From contig CAJTLR010000003.1 of NCBI GenBank assembly GCA_910577185.1, positions 36,160 to 100,159 on the forward strand: a stretch of DNA of 64,000 bases, in the 5' to 3' direction. Source of the stretch: an uncultured Acetatifactor sp. GTDB taxonomy: Bacteria > Bacillota > Clostridia > Lachnospirales > Lachnospiraceae. Positions 8,099 through 17,586 of the stretch are shown here, one piece after another (position 1 is the first letter of the stretch; each line of letters starts with the position of its first letter). The position numbers and the translations under genes were made by a program. The notes under the pieces were generated by a model that was given only the letters and a program-made list of their open reading frames with translations, made no database searches and had not been told where the DNA came from.

Positions 8099-11000
8099 CT
8101 ATTCTTTTGTCTCTCCCTTCAGCCACCGGCCCATTCCCGCCATCAGCCTGGCCACATCCAGCGGCTTCGTCATATGTTCGTTCATCCCCGCCTCCCTGCT
8201 GGCGGCAATGTCTTCCGCAAAAGCGTTTGCGGACAGGGCAATAATGGGAACCGACAGCGCATCCCCCCTGGGAAGCTTGCGGATGGCGCGCGTGGCCTCA
8301 TATCCATTCATAACCGGCATCTGGATATCCATAAACACCATATCAAAATAGCCTTCCGGCATGGACTCAAAACGCTGAAGTCCTTCCCTGCCATCCGATG
8401 CGCATTCCACGGCGGCCCCGGTGGTACCGATAATCTCCATGGCGATTTCCTGATTGATCACATTGTCCTCCACCAGCAGTATCCGGAACCCTTTGAACAA
8501 AGCGTCACCGGCCGGATCGCTCTCCGGCACATCCTGATCCGGCACCGTCTTTTGCTGATTCCGGAGTTTCAGAAGCAAAGTCACCGTCACCCTGGTTCCC
8601 TCGCCCGGGCTGCTGGCCACCGCAATATTTCCTCCCATCATGCGGACCAGATTCTGGGCTATGGTCATTCCCAGTCCGGTGCCCTTGATCCGGCTGATGC
8701 GGGAATCATCCTCCCGGCTGAAGGGCTCGAAAATATGGGGAATAAAATTCTCTTCCATGCCGATGCCATCGTCCCGGAAGACAAATTCGTAAGAACAGCA
8801 TCCGTAATTCCGTGTCTCCCTCTCCGTGACGGACAGTTCCAGCAGGCCGCCCGGCATGGTGAACTTCACGGAATTGCCCAGGATGTTCAGGAACACCTGC
8901 CGCAGGCGCCCCCAGTCCCCAATGACACCATCATGCTTCACCTGCATGGGATGTATGCTCAGGCGCAGTCCGTTTTTCTCCACCTCCGGCATGATGGCAT
9001 CTCTCACATTCCACACCAAGTCGGACAAATTGAACTCATCTGCTGTCAAATCCACATTTCCGGACTCAATTTCGTTCATATCCAGAATCTCATTCACCAG
9101 GGACAGCAGGTTTGTGCTGGAATTCATGATTTTTACCAGACAGTCCTGCACCCGGTTCCTGTCATCCATATGCTCGGATGCAATCCGGGTCATTCCGATG
9201 ATACCGTTCATGGGAGTCCTGATGTCGTGACTCATTCTGGAGAGGAACTCGCTCTTGGAGGCATTGGCCTGGTTTGCCGCCTGGCAGGCGGCCTGAATCG
9301 CCCGCTGTTCCCGCATCTCCTTTTTCTTGCTCTCCGTCACGTCCTGGGCCACATATACAATATCCCTGGCACGGCCTTCCTCATCGGCCTGGGCCATCAC
9401 CGCGGTGGCGCGGATCCACCCGTACTCTTCCCGGTCCTTCTCCCCCTTTTCCGGTCTTTTCCGGTATGCAAAGGTCACAAAAGGCTGATCCGGCCCCAGA
9501 ACCTGGCTCAGGTTCCGGATGCTCATGGTATAAAGATAATCCGCCCGGTCTTCCGGATGGACAAAATTGTCCGCGTAGGTGCGCAGGGCAGTCATATAAT
9601 CCGTCTCGTTCCCCAGCGCCTTCTCCACTTCACCCAGCTGTGTCACACTGCGGAACAGTTTCCGCTCCAGGTCTCCGTAGTAAGTGGCAAAAAACATGCT
9701 GCTCAGGCTGTCGATAATGCTGGTCTGTTCCTGGGCCTTCTGGCGCCTCTTCTCTTCCTGAAGCTTTTCCCTGGTGATATCCCTCCCCAGAATACTCACC
9801 AGCACCGATCCGTCTCTGCGGATATAAACCACATGCTGCTCCAGCCACTGCAATGTATCCTTTTTCACACGGTAATGGCAGATCTCTTCCCCGTAATCCT
9901 GAATTTTATCCGCCATTTCCCATATATGCTCCGGCGCAAGGACTTTCCGGAACCCATCCGCATCCTCCGGACTGACGGTGGTCTCCAGCGCCATCCGGTA
10001 AAAATGCTCATAACTTCCTTTTCCCCCATTCTGGGGCTGGGCGTTCTCATTGAACCAGAAACGCTCACACTGGCCGCTCTCCAGATGCAGTGTGGTCATG
10101 ACATTGAAACGCGATTTGAGAATTGCCGCCATCTGCAGATCTCTCTGGGACAATTTCTGCTCCTGCCGCACACGTTTATCCACATCCTGCAAAGCCAGGA
10201 CCACATGGTCCTTTGTCCCCTGGTTTCTGCCGAAATAGGCAATCACCGCCACATATTTATATTCCTGCCCGCTGTGCCACCGGCAGAGCATATCCGTTTT
10301 CTGTACTCCCTTTTCCCTGGCCTGGCGCAGTCCTTCCTGGGAAAACTTCTGTATAAATTTCTCCTGCTCCTCATGATGCACCTGCCGGATCAGCCTGGAA
10401 TACATCACCACATCCCACATCAGCGTCTGGGAGGCAAACCCCTGCTGCGCATACCCTTCTTCCCGGATCAGGCTGACCCTTCCCTCATTGAGGTCTATGG
10501 CATAGACACCGAAATTCTGCTCTCCCAGGGTACGGGTCACTTCCTGGAGCCGGACACTGGCTTCGTCCAGTTCCAGACTCTCTTTGAGCAGGTCCTGAAT
10601 ATCCTTGAAGTAAATCAGCACCACCTGTTCCTGATCCGTGTAAGCGGAATCCGGAACCACCTCCATAAGGTTCCAGCGGAACCCATCCGGCGAACCGCGC
10701 CTGTAGCTGCATGATAGGGACTTTCGTCCCGTGCGCAGAATATTCTTCAGATAGTCCAAATGGGTAAAGCTTAAAAAGCGGTCCGTGTCATCCGGGTGAA
10801 TGGCGCCGCTTTCCGAAAACTGCTGCAGCCATCCGGTAAACGTTTCCCCGATTCTGCCTGCCGCCCAGTCCTCTGCCCCCGGCTTCACGATATTATAACT
10901 ATTCCGCGTCAGATTAACCCGCAGAATCTTACGGTAAATATAACTGAGTTCCTCCATATGGGACGTGACGGTAATCACGAACGCAGAAATGCCATCCCCC

Positions 11001-11275
11001 CATATCACCCGCCTGGCCACCAGGTCCAGCGCCATGCCCAGGGAACTTTCATAGCTCACAGACCGGCTTTCCTGTCTGTCCCCAATGGTCAGAAGTGGAC
11101 AGTTGGCACATGAAGTAACCCATAACTTCTCACAGACCTTCCCGGTAACCACATCCGGCGCCATTTCCCTGATCCAGCTGTTCACATACAGAATCTCATG
11201 ATTATCTTCCCTGATGACACAGACTCCTGTCGCCGGAATAGAATCCAAAATCTTTTCATAATCTTTGCTATCCAT
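8099..11275 (-). CDS. Soluble multi-PAS hybrid histidine kinase with receiver domain
   Basis: 1058 residues from an ATG with GGGGAG seven bases upstream. No membrane segment is visible, so sensing should be cytosolic. The N-terminal about 650 residues look like several PAS-type modules; the first holds three cysteines in a C-x7-CANC pattern (about 48-59). Then follow the H-box SHDIRTPMNG (His about 683), N-box NILGNSVKF, G-boxes DDGIGM and GTGLGM, and a C-terminal receiver with FMDIQMPVMNG (Asp about 983) and the late TKP lysine. There is no DNA-binding output and no separate response regulator nearby, so its partner and target are unknown. It sits inside the polysaccharide locus and may tune it. 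Its upstream gap carries a remarkable repeat array. Confidence 0.93.
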   Translation of the reverse strand: MDSKDYEKILDSIPATGVCVIREDNHEILYVNSWIREMAPDVVTGKVCEKLWVTSCANCPLLTIGDRQESRSVSYESSLGMALDLVARRVIWGDGISAFVITVTSHMEELSYIYRKILRVNLTRNSYNIVKPGAEDWAAGRIGETFTGWLQQFSESGAIHPDDTDRFLSFTHLDYLKNILRTGRKSLSCSYRRGSPDGFRWNLMEVVPDSAYTDQEQVVLIYFKDIQDLLKESLELDEASVRLQEVTRTLGEQNFGVYAIDLNEGRVSLIREEGYAQQGFASQTLMWDVVMYSRLIRQVHHEEQEKFIQKFSQEGLRQAREKGVQKTDMLCRWHSGQEYKYVAVIAYFGRNQGTKDHVVLALQDVDKRVRQEQKLSQRDLQMAAILKSRFNVMTTLHLESGQCERFWFNENAQPQNGGKGSYEHFYRMALETTVSPEDADGFRKVLAPEHIWEMADKIQDYGEEICHYRVKKDTLQWLEQHVVYIRRDGSVLVSILGRDITREKLQEEKRRQKAQEQTSIIDSLSSMFFATYYGDLERKLFRSVTQLGEVEKALGNETDYMTALRTYADNFVHPEDRADYLYTMSIRNLSQVLGPDQPFVTFAYRKRPEKGEKDREEYGWIRATAVMAQADEEGRARDIVYVAQDVTESKKKEMREQRAIQAACQAANQANASKSEFLSRMSHDIRTPMNGIIGMTRIASEHMDDRNRVQDCLVKIMNSSTNLLSLVNEILDMNEIESGNVDLTADEFNLSDLVWNVRDAIMPEVEKNGLRLSIHPMQVKHDGVIGDWGRLRQVFLNILGNSVKFTMPGGLLELSVTERETRNYGCCSYEFVFRDDGIGMEENFIPHIFEPFSREDDSRISRIKGTGLGMTIAQNLVRMMGGNIAVASSPGEGTRVTVTLLLKLRNQQKTVPDQDVPESDPAGDALFKGFRILLVEDNVINQEIAMEIIGTTGAAVECASDGREGLQRFESMPEGYFDMVFMDIQMPVMNGYEATRAIRKLPRGDALSVPIIALSANAFAEDIAASREAGMNEHMTKPLDVARLMAGMGRWLKGETKE

Positions 11276-11318
11276 GCAGACTCTCCCCATTCCAATACGT
11301 CTCGCAATCTGTATTCTA

Positions 11319-11327
11319 TATATACCA
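11319..11327 (-). promoter_or_regulatory. Candidate extended -10 promoter of the histidine kinase
   Basis: TGG-TATATA on the minus strand lies about 45 bases before the kinase ATG and at the edge of the first upstream repeat unit. Other units place TGGTATAAT or close variants at the same position, so the repeat itself may supply promoters. No clear -35 is seen. Confidence 0.4.
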
Positions 11328-11609
11328 TAATTTTATGCGCTTTGGCGCACATGGAATCAGAAGTCGAAACAACGTCCTTCTGTTTCGATATTATTCCATG
11401 ATTCTATGCGCGACAGCGCACATGGAATCAGAAGTTGACACAATGCCCTTTTGTGTCAACATTATACCATGATTCCACACCAATCATGGTATTTATGGCC
11501 ATTCGGCCTCTTCCTTTCCAGAATAAGGTCATTTTACCATCATTCTGTGCGCGACAGCGCATATGGAATCAGAAGTTGACACAATGCCCTTCTGTGTCAA
11601 TATTTTACC
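11324..11609. repeat. About 71-bp repeat array with two nested dyads per unit
   Basis: The block ATGGAATCAGAAG recurs at 11351, 11422 and 11563, that is at one and then two 71-base steps, with a decayed unit between the last two. Each good unit carries TGCGC-GACA-GCGCA (a small hairpin) on one side. On the other is a longer dyad, TTGACACAA/TTGTGTCAA, or in the first unit CGAAACA/TGTTTCG. Reading the minus strand, TGGTATAAT-like boxes precede the dyads. The array fills most of the 495-base gap between the kinase and the glycosyltransferase. The remainder (11610-11770) shows no gene, only a weak GCCC/GGGC hairpin with an adjoining T-run near 11737-11754. Confidence 0.85.
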
Positions 11610-11770
11610 ATGAAATCTGCCAGGAATCAAGATTGTCCTCCCTCTGCAGCCGTCCAAAAGCACATCCTGCCTGACACTCCGGACAAGGTCTGCGCCGCTG
11701 CCCTTCTGCCATTTACGGGGATGTCTGCCGGCTTTGCAAAAAGTGCCCTCCGGGCGTTTATCCTTTCACA

Positions 11771-13774
11771 TTATTTCACCTGCAGGGAAAAATCACTTCT
11801 GTCCAGGGAAAAATTCAGATTATAATAAGGATCTCCTTTCTCCAGTACCTTCTTCCATTTTTCGCGGAACTTCCGGGATTCCCTGTTATAGCGTTCGGCC
11901 CTTTCCCCATTGTCATCCGGCCCCCTTGAGACGGACTCATAGTGAAACAGTTCCGCAAACGGCGTAAATACATTCAGCAGCCCCCGGTCCCGCAGCTTCA
12001 GGCAAAAGTCCACATCGTTCAGGGATATGGCAAATTCTTCCTCCAGGCCTCCCACCGCATCATAAAGACTTTTTTTCACCAGCAGGCAGGCTCCCGTCAC
12101 TGCGCTCACATTCTGGGCATAGCAAAGCCGTCCCATATACCCAAGGTTCTGCCTGTGCTGTTTATAATGGCTGTGTCCCGCGGTTCTGTGCGCCCCCAGT
12201 CCGATGACCACGCCCGCATGCTGAATGGTCTTGTCCCCGTAATAGAGTTTGGCCCCCACGGCCCCCACATCCTCCCTCTGGGCATACATCAGCAGTTCTT
12301 CCATCCAGTTCACGGTGATCACTTCCGTGTCATTGTTCAGAAGCAGAACATACTCTCCGGAGGCATATTTCACCCCCAGATTGTTCACGGCGGAATAATT
12401 AAATTCTCCCCGGTAAGTCACCAGCAGGATTTTTCCATCCCTGCTGCGGCACACCGGGGAATCCGCGCCCTGATATGCCTGTCCCAGCAGGCTGCCGTAA
12501 TATTCCCTGATTTCCCCGCTGTCGCTGTTATTCTCCACAATGATAATCTCGTAATTATCATAGGTTGACTTCTCCAGTATGGAAGTGACACAGCGGCGCA
12601 AATCCTCCGCATGGTTCCGGTTTGGTATGATAATGGAAATCTTCGGTGTACCGATAATCTGATAACGAATCCGGAAAATCGTCTCAAAAGCCCTGGTGCT
12701 TTCTATCCGGAAATGTTCATATCCAGCCTTCCTCAGATGCTCCGACACCGCGCCTTTGGCCGCTTCAATGGCATAGGGCTTGGCCTCAATATTGGAAGCC
12801 GTGCTGCCCGCATGGCTCCTCCAGTAGTACATCAGCCTGGGCACATGCACTATTTTCTCCGCGTTTTCCGTCAGACGCAGTATCATGTCATGATCCTGGC
12901 TGCCGTCAAATTTTTTGCGGAATAATTCGTCCCCATCCAGAAGCGTCCTGGCAAAGACACTGAAATGGCAGATATAATTGTTGGCGCGCAGATTATCCGG
13001 CGCGTAGTCCGGCTTAAAATGCATGGTCAGCATATGATCGATATTGCCGCTTTTAAACGTGGTCTCGTCGCAGTACAGATAATCCGCCCCCTGCTCGTTG
13101 ATGGCTTTCACATATTCATAGAGCACGCTGGGATGAAGAATATCATCCTGATCCAGCAGGCCGATATACTCCCCCGTGGACATCTGCAGGCAGGCGTTGG
13201 TATTCCCCGCAATGCCGTCATTTTTGTCCAGATGCCGGTACCGGATCCTGCCTCCCGACCGCTCCGCATATTCCCTGCAGATCTCTCCCATATATCCATG
13301 AGCTTCGTCGGAGCCATCCGCGAGACACAGTTCCCAGTTGGAATATGTCTGGTTCATAACCGAATCCAGCATCTGCGCCTGGAACTCCCTGTCGTTATTC
13401 CACAGCGGCACCAGAATGCTGATCTTCACCATCCTGGGAAAAACAGCAGCTCTCTCCAGGGCCGCCTGCTCTTCCGTGGGAAAACTGGCAGTGCCGAACT
13501 GCTTCATGGCCTCCCGTTCCCGCTTTTTATAAGAAATCTTATGCAGAACTCCCCTGGGGCCTCCGCAGTTGGACAGTCTGTCCCTCTGACGGATGACCCA
13601 GTGCATACCGCTTCTGGCCGGCCTGCTCAGCTTCCAGAGCGGATTGTTCTTAATCCGGTTCAGCTTCCACTCCAGCTCCTCGCTCTTCGCCTCCAGATCC
13701 GCAATCCGCCCTGCCAGCTCCGCGCATTTCAAATGCTCCCGCTCATAAGCCTCCCTGTAATCCGTCTCCTTCAT
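11771..13774 (-). CDS. Two-domain GT2 glycosyltransferase with N-terminal coiled coil
   Basis: 667 residues. Residues about 10-50 form a charged coiled coil (LAGRIADLEAKSEELEWKL). Two GT-A domains follow: the first has KISILVPLWNND, IGLLDQDDIL and GSQDHDMILR; the second has KISIIIPNRNHAEDL, IIVENNSDSG, LLLNNDTEV, a GACLLVKKSLYDAVGG loop and SLNDVDFCLKLR. Tandem GT2 proteins of this layout commonly build rhamnan-type wall polysaccharides, making two different linkages in the cytoplasm. It is last in the run started by rfbB and follows the WbdD-like gene, so chain extension before termination and export is the natural role. AGAGGAAC precedes the ATG. Sugar specificity is unknown. Confidence 0.92.
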   Translation of the reverse strand: MKETDYREAYEREHLKCAELAGRIADLEAKSEELEWKLNRIKNNPLWKLSRPARSGMHWVIRQRDRLSNCGGPRGVLHKISYKKREREAMKQFGTASFPTEEQAALERAAVFPRMVKISILVPLWNNDREFQAQMLDSVMNQTYSNWELCLADGSDEAHGYMGEICREYAERSGGRIRYRHLDKNDGIAGNTNACLQMSTGEYIGLLDQDDILHPSVLYEYVKAINEQGADYLYCDETTFKSGNIDHMLTMHFKPDYAPDNLRANNYICHFSVFARTLLDGDELFRKKFDGSQDHDMILRLTENAEKIVHVPRLMYYWRSHAGSTASNIEAKPYAIEAAKGAVSEHLRKAGYEHFRIESTRAFETIFRIRYQIIGTPKISIIIPNRNHAEDLRRCVTSILEKSTYDNYEIIIVENNSDSGEIREYYGSLLGQAYQGADSPVCRSRDGKILLVTYRGEFNYSAVNNLGVKYASGEYVLLLNNDTEVITVNWMEELLMYAQREDVGAVGAKLYYGDKTIQHAGVVIGLGAHRTAGHSHYKQHRQNLGYMGRLCYAQNVSAVTGACLLVKKSLYDAVGGLEEEFAISLNDVDFCLKLRDRGLLNVFTPFAELFHYESVSRGPDDNGERAERYNRESRKFREKWKKVLEKGDPYYNLNFSLDRSDFSLQVK

Positions 13775-13896
13775 AATCTGTTCCTCTTATCCCCATTCCG
13801 CCTGCCGGGCATGCCTCTTCCGGCCGGAGTTTCTTCCTGGGCTTTCACGCCGCAGGCGGGCTGTCATAATATGGTTTTTCCGCACATCCGGCCCCT

Positions 13897-16032
13897 TCAG
13901 GCCTTCCGTCCTCCCGCACCGGACGCCACGTCCTTTGCCATGGAAAGGGGAAGTCTCACAATCTCCAGGCGGGCCCTGAGAACATTTTCCTCCCCCGGCT
14001 CCAGCCTCCCCACCGCAATATTGATATTCGGATCCTGTGTGGGGAACACAATACTGGGAAAATCCCTCTCTTCCCGGGCCGGGGGCTTCAGTATACTCCC
14101 GTTGGCATACAAAAGTTTTCTTTTGTGCAGCGGCACCGAAGCCCCGTTAAAAGTCATCTCCCGGACCTTTACGATACAGGGGTACATTCCCGGGTCAATG
14201 CGCAGCATCCGCACGTCTCCCCCCACCTTCAGTTCCAGGTCGATCAGCCAGTCTCCCTGATAGGCCTCCCGCACAAAATAAGACTCCTCTTCGCTGTATC
14301 CGCTCCCCTTATCCTCGTAAATCTGGACCCGGTTCACATTTTCCGAATCGTGGTACCGGTCCAGCCAGTCCTGGGGATTCATAATCCGGCAGCCGATCTT
14401 TTCCCGCATTTCGGCCATGGAAGAACGGTTTCCCGTGACAAACTGCTGGAAATCGTCTTCCTGGTTCCAGAAATCCGTCATATCCCTTTCCGTAATGTCC
14501 AGTTCCTTCTTAATCCAGTCCAGACTGATCTTTTTCCGCTTTTCGTCCTCCAGCAAATACCAGTAAGCGGCCCGGAAGGCAAGTCTTCTGGTGTCAATGG
14601 ACTTCCCGAAGGTCCATTCATAGTCAATCAGCGTCCAGTCCCCATCCAGATATCCCTGTATCCCCGGACCTGATTTTCCGCTGATCAGAATATTTCCGAA
14701 CACCAGGTCAAAGTCAGCCGCCGGGTACTGGCCATTGTGGCCCACCCTTTCCACAAACGCCTTAAAATACCTCCGGAAGCTTTCCACATCCTCTTTTTCC
14801 AGGCATTCGTCCATAAGCTCCAGAAGCGAAACCCCCTCTACAAACGCAAACTGCGCCACGGGTCCCTCTTCCGTTTCGATCAGTTCACATTCATTGATCC
14901 CAAGGTTCCCGTCCCGGTACCGTTCTTTCAGATTCTCGCAGGCCGCCGCCATTCCCCTGACATGCTCCGCCGCCGCTTCCCCCATGGGATATTTTCTCAC
15001 AATGTCCGTTCCCTGGAAATCTGCAAACCAGTTCCCCAGAATCTCTGTCCTTATGGAGTATTCCGGGGCGCGGTCATTGGAATATTTCACAAATTTAGTG
15101 TCAAATCCGGGCCCGATGACCAGCATGTACGAGTTGGAAAAAAGAGGAAAAAGCCCTTCCTCCGCCAGTCCGTCAAACGCGTTCTTTTCACTGAACAGCA
15201 GCATTCTGTCCCTGTCAAAATTCCGCATATTGTTAAACAGCTCCCCCTTGCCCGGCAGCCAGGCGTCGCTGTACAGCGCCGTCATAAATTTATAATCAGG
15301 ATAGGGATAGTAGAAATAATGTTCCCCCGCCCCGCATCTGTCCAGAATCTGCTCCAGGCCGTTTCTGCCGAAAGTCCTTACCCCGCCCCCGGAAACATAG
15401 TTCTCGATCCCCGCAAAATAAGTTCCCAGGTGGTCTTCCCTGCAGCCGGCAAAGTATTTCAGGCCATATTTATTCTCTATGGCAATCAGAATCCTTCCCC
15501 CGGGAGCCAGATGGGGCAGGAGCCTGGCCAGAAGTTCTTCATAGGGTTTGTCGCCGCCGATATAGCTTTTCCCGTATTCAAACATGCCGATCAGGCAGAT
15601 ATAGTCAAAATCCTTCGGCAGCCCCGGCTCAATATCCCGGAAATTTCCCACATGGATGGTGATATTATCGCATTCCCTGTGGCGGTAGGCATTGATCAGG
15701 CTGCGCTTTTTGGACAGTTCCACACAGGTTACCTGCCCTGCCTTTCTGGCCAGCGCCCCTGTGACAGCCCCGCAGCCGCTGCCGATCTCCAGCACCCTGC
15801 TTTCCTTGTCCATGGGAACCCAGTCCACAATATTTTCCCGCAGCGGGGATAGATGATACAAAATCGGCCAGACCTTCCTCTCCTCGATAATCTTCTCATA
15901 TTCCGCGGCGGATCTGCTTTTCACAATGTCCAGCAGTTCGTCTTCCATGGCGCCCTCGCTGTAAAAATCCTCCCCGGGATACTTGCCGTAGTCCAGCCTG
16001 ACTTTCCCGATTTTCTCTGTCTTATCTTCCAT
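13897..16032 (-). CDS. Methyltransferase-kinase fusion resembling chain terminator WbdD
   Basis: 711 residues from ATG (an in-frame GTG lies four codons earlier). Residues about 55-260 are a class I SAM methyltransferase: LEIGSGCGAVTG (81-92), VTCVELS, and FDYICLIGMFEY. Residues about 310-500 look like an APH/choline-kinase fold: IVRKYP (Lys 347, ATP-binding lysine position), FVEGVSL hinge, FDLVFGNIL (Asp 442 to Asn 447 spaced as in HGDxxxxN loops) and LIDYEW (Asp 470, DFG equivalent). The last about 120 residues look beta-rich. In E. coli O9a, WbdD methylates and phosphorylates the chain end, and Wzt reads that cap before export. The gene directly follows wzt here, which supports the same job, but the kinase call rests on motifs alone. 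Confidence 0.8.
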   Translation of the reverse strand: MEDKTEKIGKVRLDYGKYPGEDFYSEGAMEDELLDIVKSRSAAEYEKIIEERKVWPILYHLSPLRENIVDWVPMDKESRVLEIGSGCGAVTGALARKAGQVTCVELSKKRSLINAYRHRECDNITIHVGNFRDIEPGLPKDFDYICLIGMFEYGKSYIGGDKPYEELLARLLPHLAPGGRILIAIENKYGLKYFAGCREDHLGTYFAGIENYVSGGGVRTFGRNGLEQILDRCGAGEHYFYYPYPDYKFMTALYSDAWLPGKGELFNNMRNFDRDRMLLFSEKNAFDGLAEEGLFPLFSNSYMLVIGPGFDTKFVKYSNDRAPEYSIRTEILGNWFADFQGTDIVRKYPMGEAAAEHVRGMAAACENLKERYRDGNLGINECELIETEEGPVAQFAFVEGVSLLELMDECLEKEDVESFRRYFKAFVERVGHNGQYPAADFDLVFGNILISGKSGPGIQGYLDGDWTLIDYEWTFGKSIDTRRLAFRAAYWYLLEDEKRKKISLDWIKKELDITERDMTDFWNQEDDFQQFVTGNRSSMAEMREKIGCRIMNPQDWLDRYHDSENVNRVQIYEDKGSGYSEEESYFVREAYQGDWLIDLELKVGGDVRMLRIDPGMYPCIVKVREMTFNGASVPLHKRKLLYANGSILKPPAREERDFPSIVFPTQDPNINIAVGRLEPGEENVLRARLEIVRLPLSMAKDVASGAGGRKA

Positions 16033-16225
16033 TTTCCACCACACCCTCTCTCAAACCGCCCGGGACACCCCCCTGCTCCCGTCCTGCCTTCCGCGCGGAT
16101 TTCCGGCGCCTGCTTCCGTACATCTTCCGGCCCGGGTCCGCGCCTCCCCTTAACGGCGCCCATAGCCCCTCCGCGCTTCCCCTGCCGGATGCCCGGGCAT
16201 CCGCCGGACCTGTGTGCAGGCATGT

Positions 16226-17515
16226 TTACCGGGCATCCGTGACTTCCACCTGCGATTCCATATCGTAATATCCCACCGTGTCTTTATCCGACACTACTGT
16301 CACATCCATCACATCATACAGTCTGTGGTACACTTCAAAAGTATCCCCGTTATAGCCGGTCACTCCCAGGGACAGCAGATACTCCCCTCCCTGCAGGCTC
16401 ATTTTCTGTGTAAAAGTGATATCTTTCACCTGTCCCGGCTCCCCGCTCTCCAGGAATGCCTTTTCTATCATGGTGTTCGTACCTGTAATTTCCACTCCCA
16501 GTACATTTTTGAACGAAAAAGCAAATATGGGCTCCGGCACATGGTCATGGAATTTTACCCGCATATGAAGGGTAAAAGAGCTTCCCTTCAAAACGGCCAG
16601 GGCGCGCACCCCCCGCTCGTCCGTCATGTAATAATCCAGAATTTCAGCCTGCTTTGTGCCATATTCCTGCGCGTCGGGATTCACCCCTTCCGCCGGAATG
16701 CCTTCCTTTGCGGCGCCGCTTTCCTCTTCCTCCAAAAGTTCATACTGGCCCACCAGCACCCGTTTGTAGGCATCGATCATTTCCTTGGGGGAACCCTCTC
16801 CCAGAAGGTTTCCCTTATTCAGCAAAAAGACCCTGTCACAGTATTTGCTGATGATCCCCAGGTCATGGCTGACAAATACAATGGTCTTTCCCATCTTTTT
16901 AAATTCTTCAAATTTATGATAACATTTTGCCTGGAAAAACACGTCCCCCACGGAAAGAGCCTCGTCCACAATCAGAATCTCCGGCTCAATATTGATTGCC
17001 ACCGCAAAGGCAAGGCGCACAAACATACCGCTGGAATAGGTCTTTACCGGCTGGTTCACATAGGGACCGATATCCGCGAATTCCAGAATCTCCGGCAGTT
17101 TGGCGTCAATCTCCCTGTCGGAAAATCCCATCATGGTCCCGTTCAGGTACACGTTCTCTATCCCGTTGTATTCCATGTTAAAGCCGGCTCCCAGTTCCAG
17201 AAGGGCCGAAATGCGCCCGTTTACCCTGGCCTGGCCGGATGTGGGACTCAGTACCCCGGTGATAATCTTCAGTATGGTAGATTTTCCGGAGCCGTTGGTG
17301 CCGATAATGCCCACGGTTTCTCCCTTATAAATATTCAGGCTGACACCGTTCAGGGCATAGTGAAGGGTATGCGCCTGTTTCCTGCCGAAACCAAGCGCCT
17401 CCTTCACCCGGTCCCGGGCCCTGTCATACAGCTTGTATATCTTCACCACATCTTTGATCTCTATGGCGGGAATATCCACTTCCTGCACTTGAATGTTCTT
17501 CTCTCTGTCTTCCAT
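16226..17515 (-). CDS. wzt: Polysaccharide ABC exporter ATPase with C-terminal glycan-binding domain
   Basis: 429 residues. The nucleotide-binding domain has Walker A GTNGSGKST (72-80), a Q-loop region at LLELGAGFN, signature YSSGM (160-164), Walker B ILIVDE and switch His 217. This is the Wzt/TagH/KpsT class. From about 280 a second, beta-rich domain carries PIFAFSFKNVLGVEITGTNT, the hallmark of Wzt C-terminal carbohydrate-binding modules, which in Gram-negative systems recognise a modified chain end. TagH of teichoic-acid systems has a different extension. It pairs with the permease 71 bases upstream, and the WbdD-like gene follows. It should drive export of undecaprenyl-linked polysaccharide across the membrane. 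Confidence 0.94.
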   Translation of the reverse strand: MEDREKNIQVQEVDIPAIEIKDVVKIYKLYDRARDRVKEALGFGRKQAHTLHYALNGVSLNIYKGETVGIIGTNGSGKSTILKIITGVLSPTSGQARVNGRISALLELGAGFNMEYNGIENVYLNGTMMGFSDREIDAKLPEILEFADIGPYVNQPVKTYSSGMFVRLAFAVAINIEPEILIVDEALSVGDVFFQAKCYHKFEEFKKMGKTIVFVSHDLGIISKYCDRVFLLNKGNLLGEGSPKEMIDAYKRVLVGQYELLEEEESGAAKEGIPAEGVNPDAQEYGTKQAEILDYYMTDERGVRALAVLKGSSFTLHMRVKFHDHVPEPIFAFSFKNVLGVEITGTNTMIEKAFLESGEPGQVKDITFTQKMSLQGGEYLLSLGVTGYNGDTFEVYHRLYDVMDVTVVSDKDTVGYYDMESQVEVTDAR

Positions 17516-17586
17516 GATACAAAAGTCTCCGCTTCCTGCCGTTTTCTCCCGGTGTGATTTACAATGCCGGCGTTCCCGCTTCCTAT

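Noticed and set aside
8174..10714. 846-residue plus-strand open frame opposite the histidine kinase
   Set aside because: It is the antisense shadow of a strongly coding gene with clear kinase motifs; no ribosome site or family signature on the plus strand.
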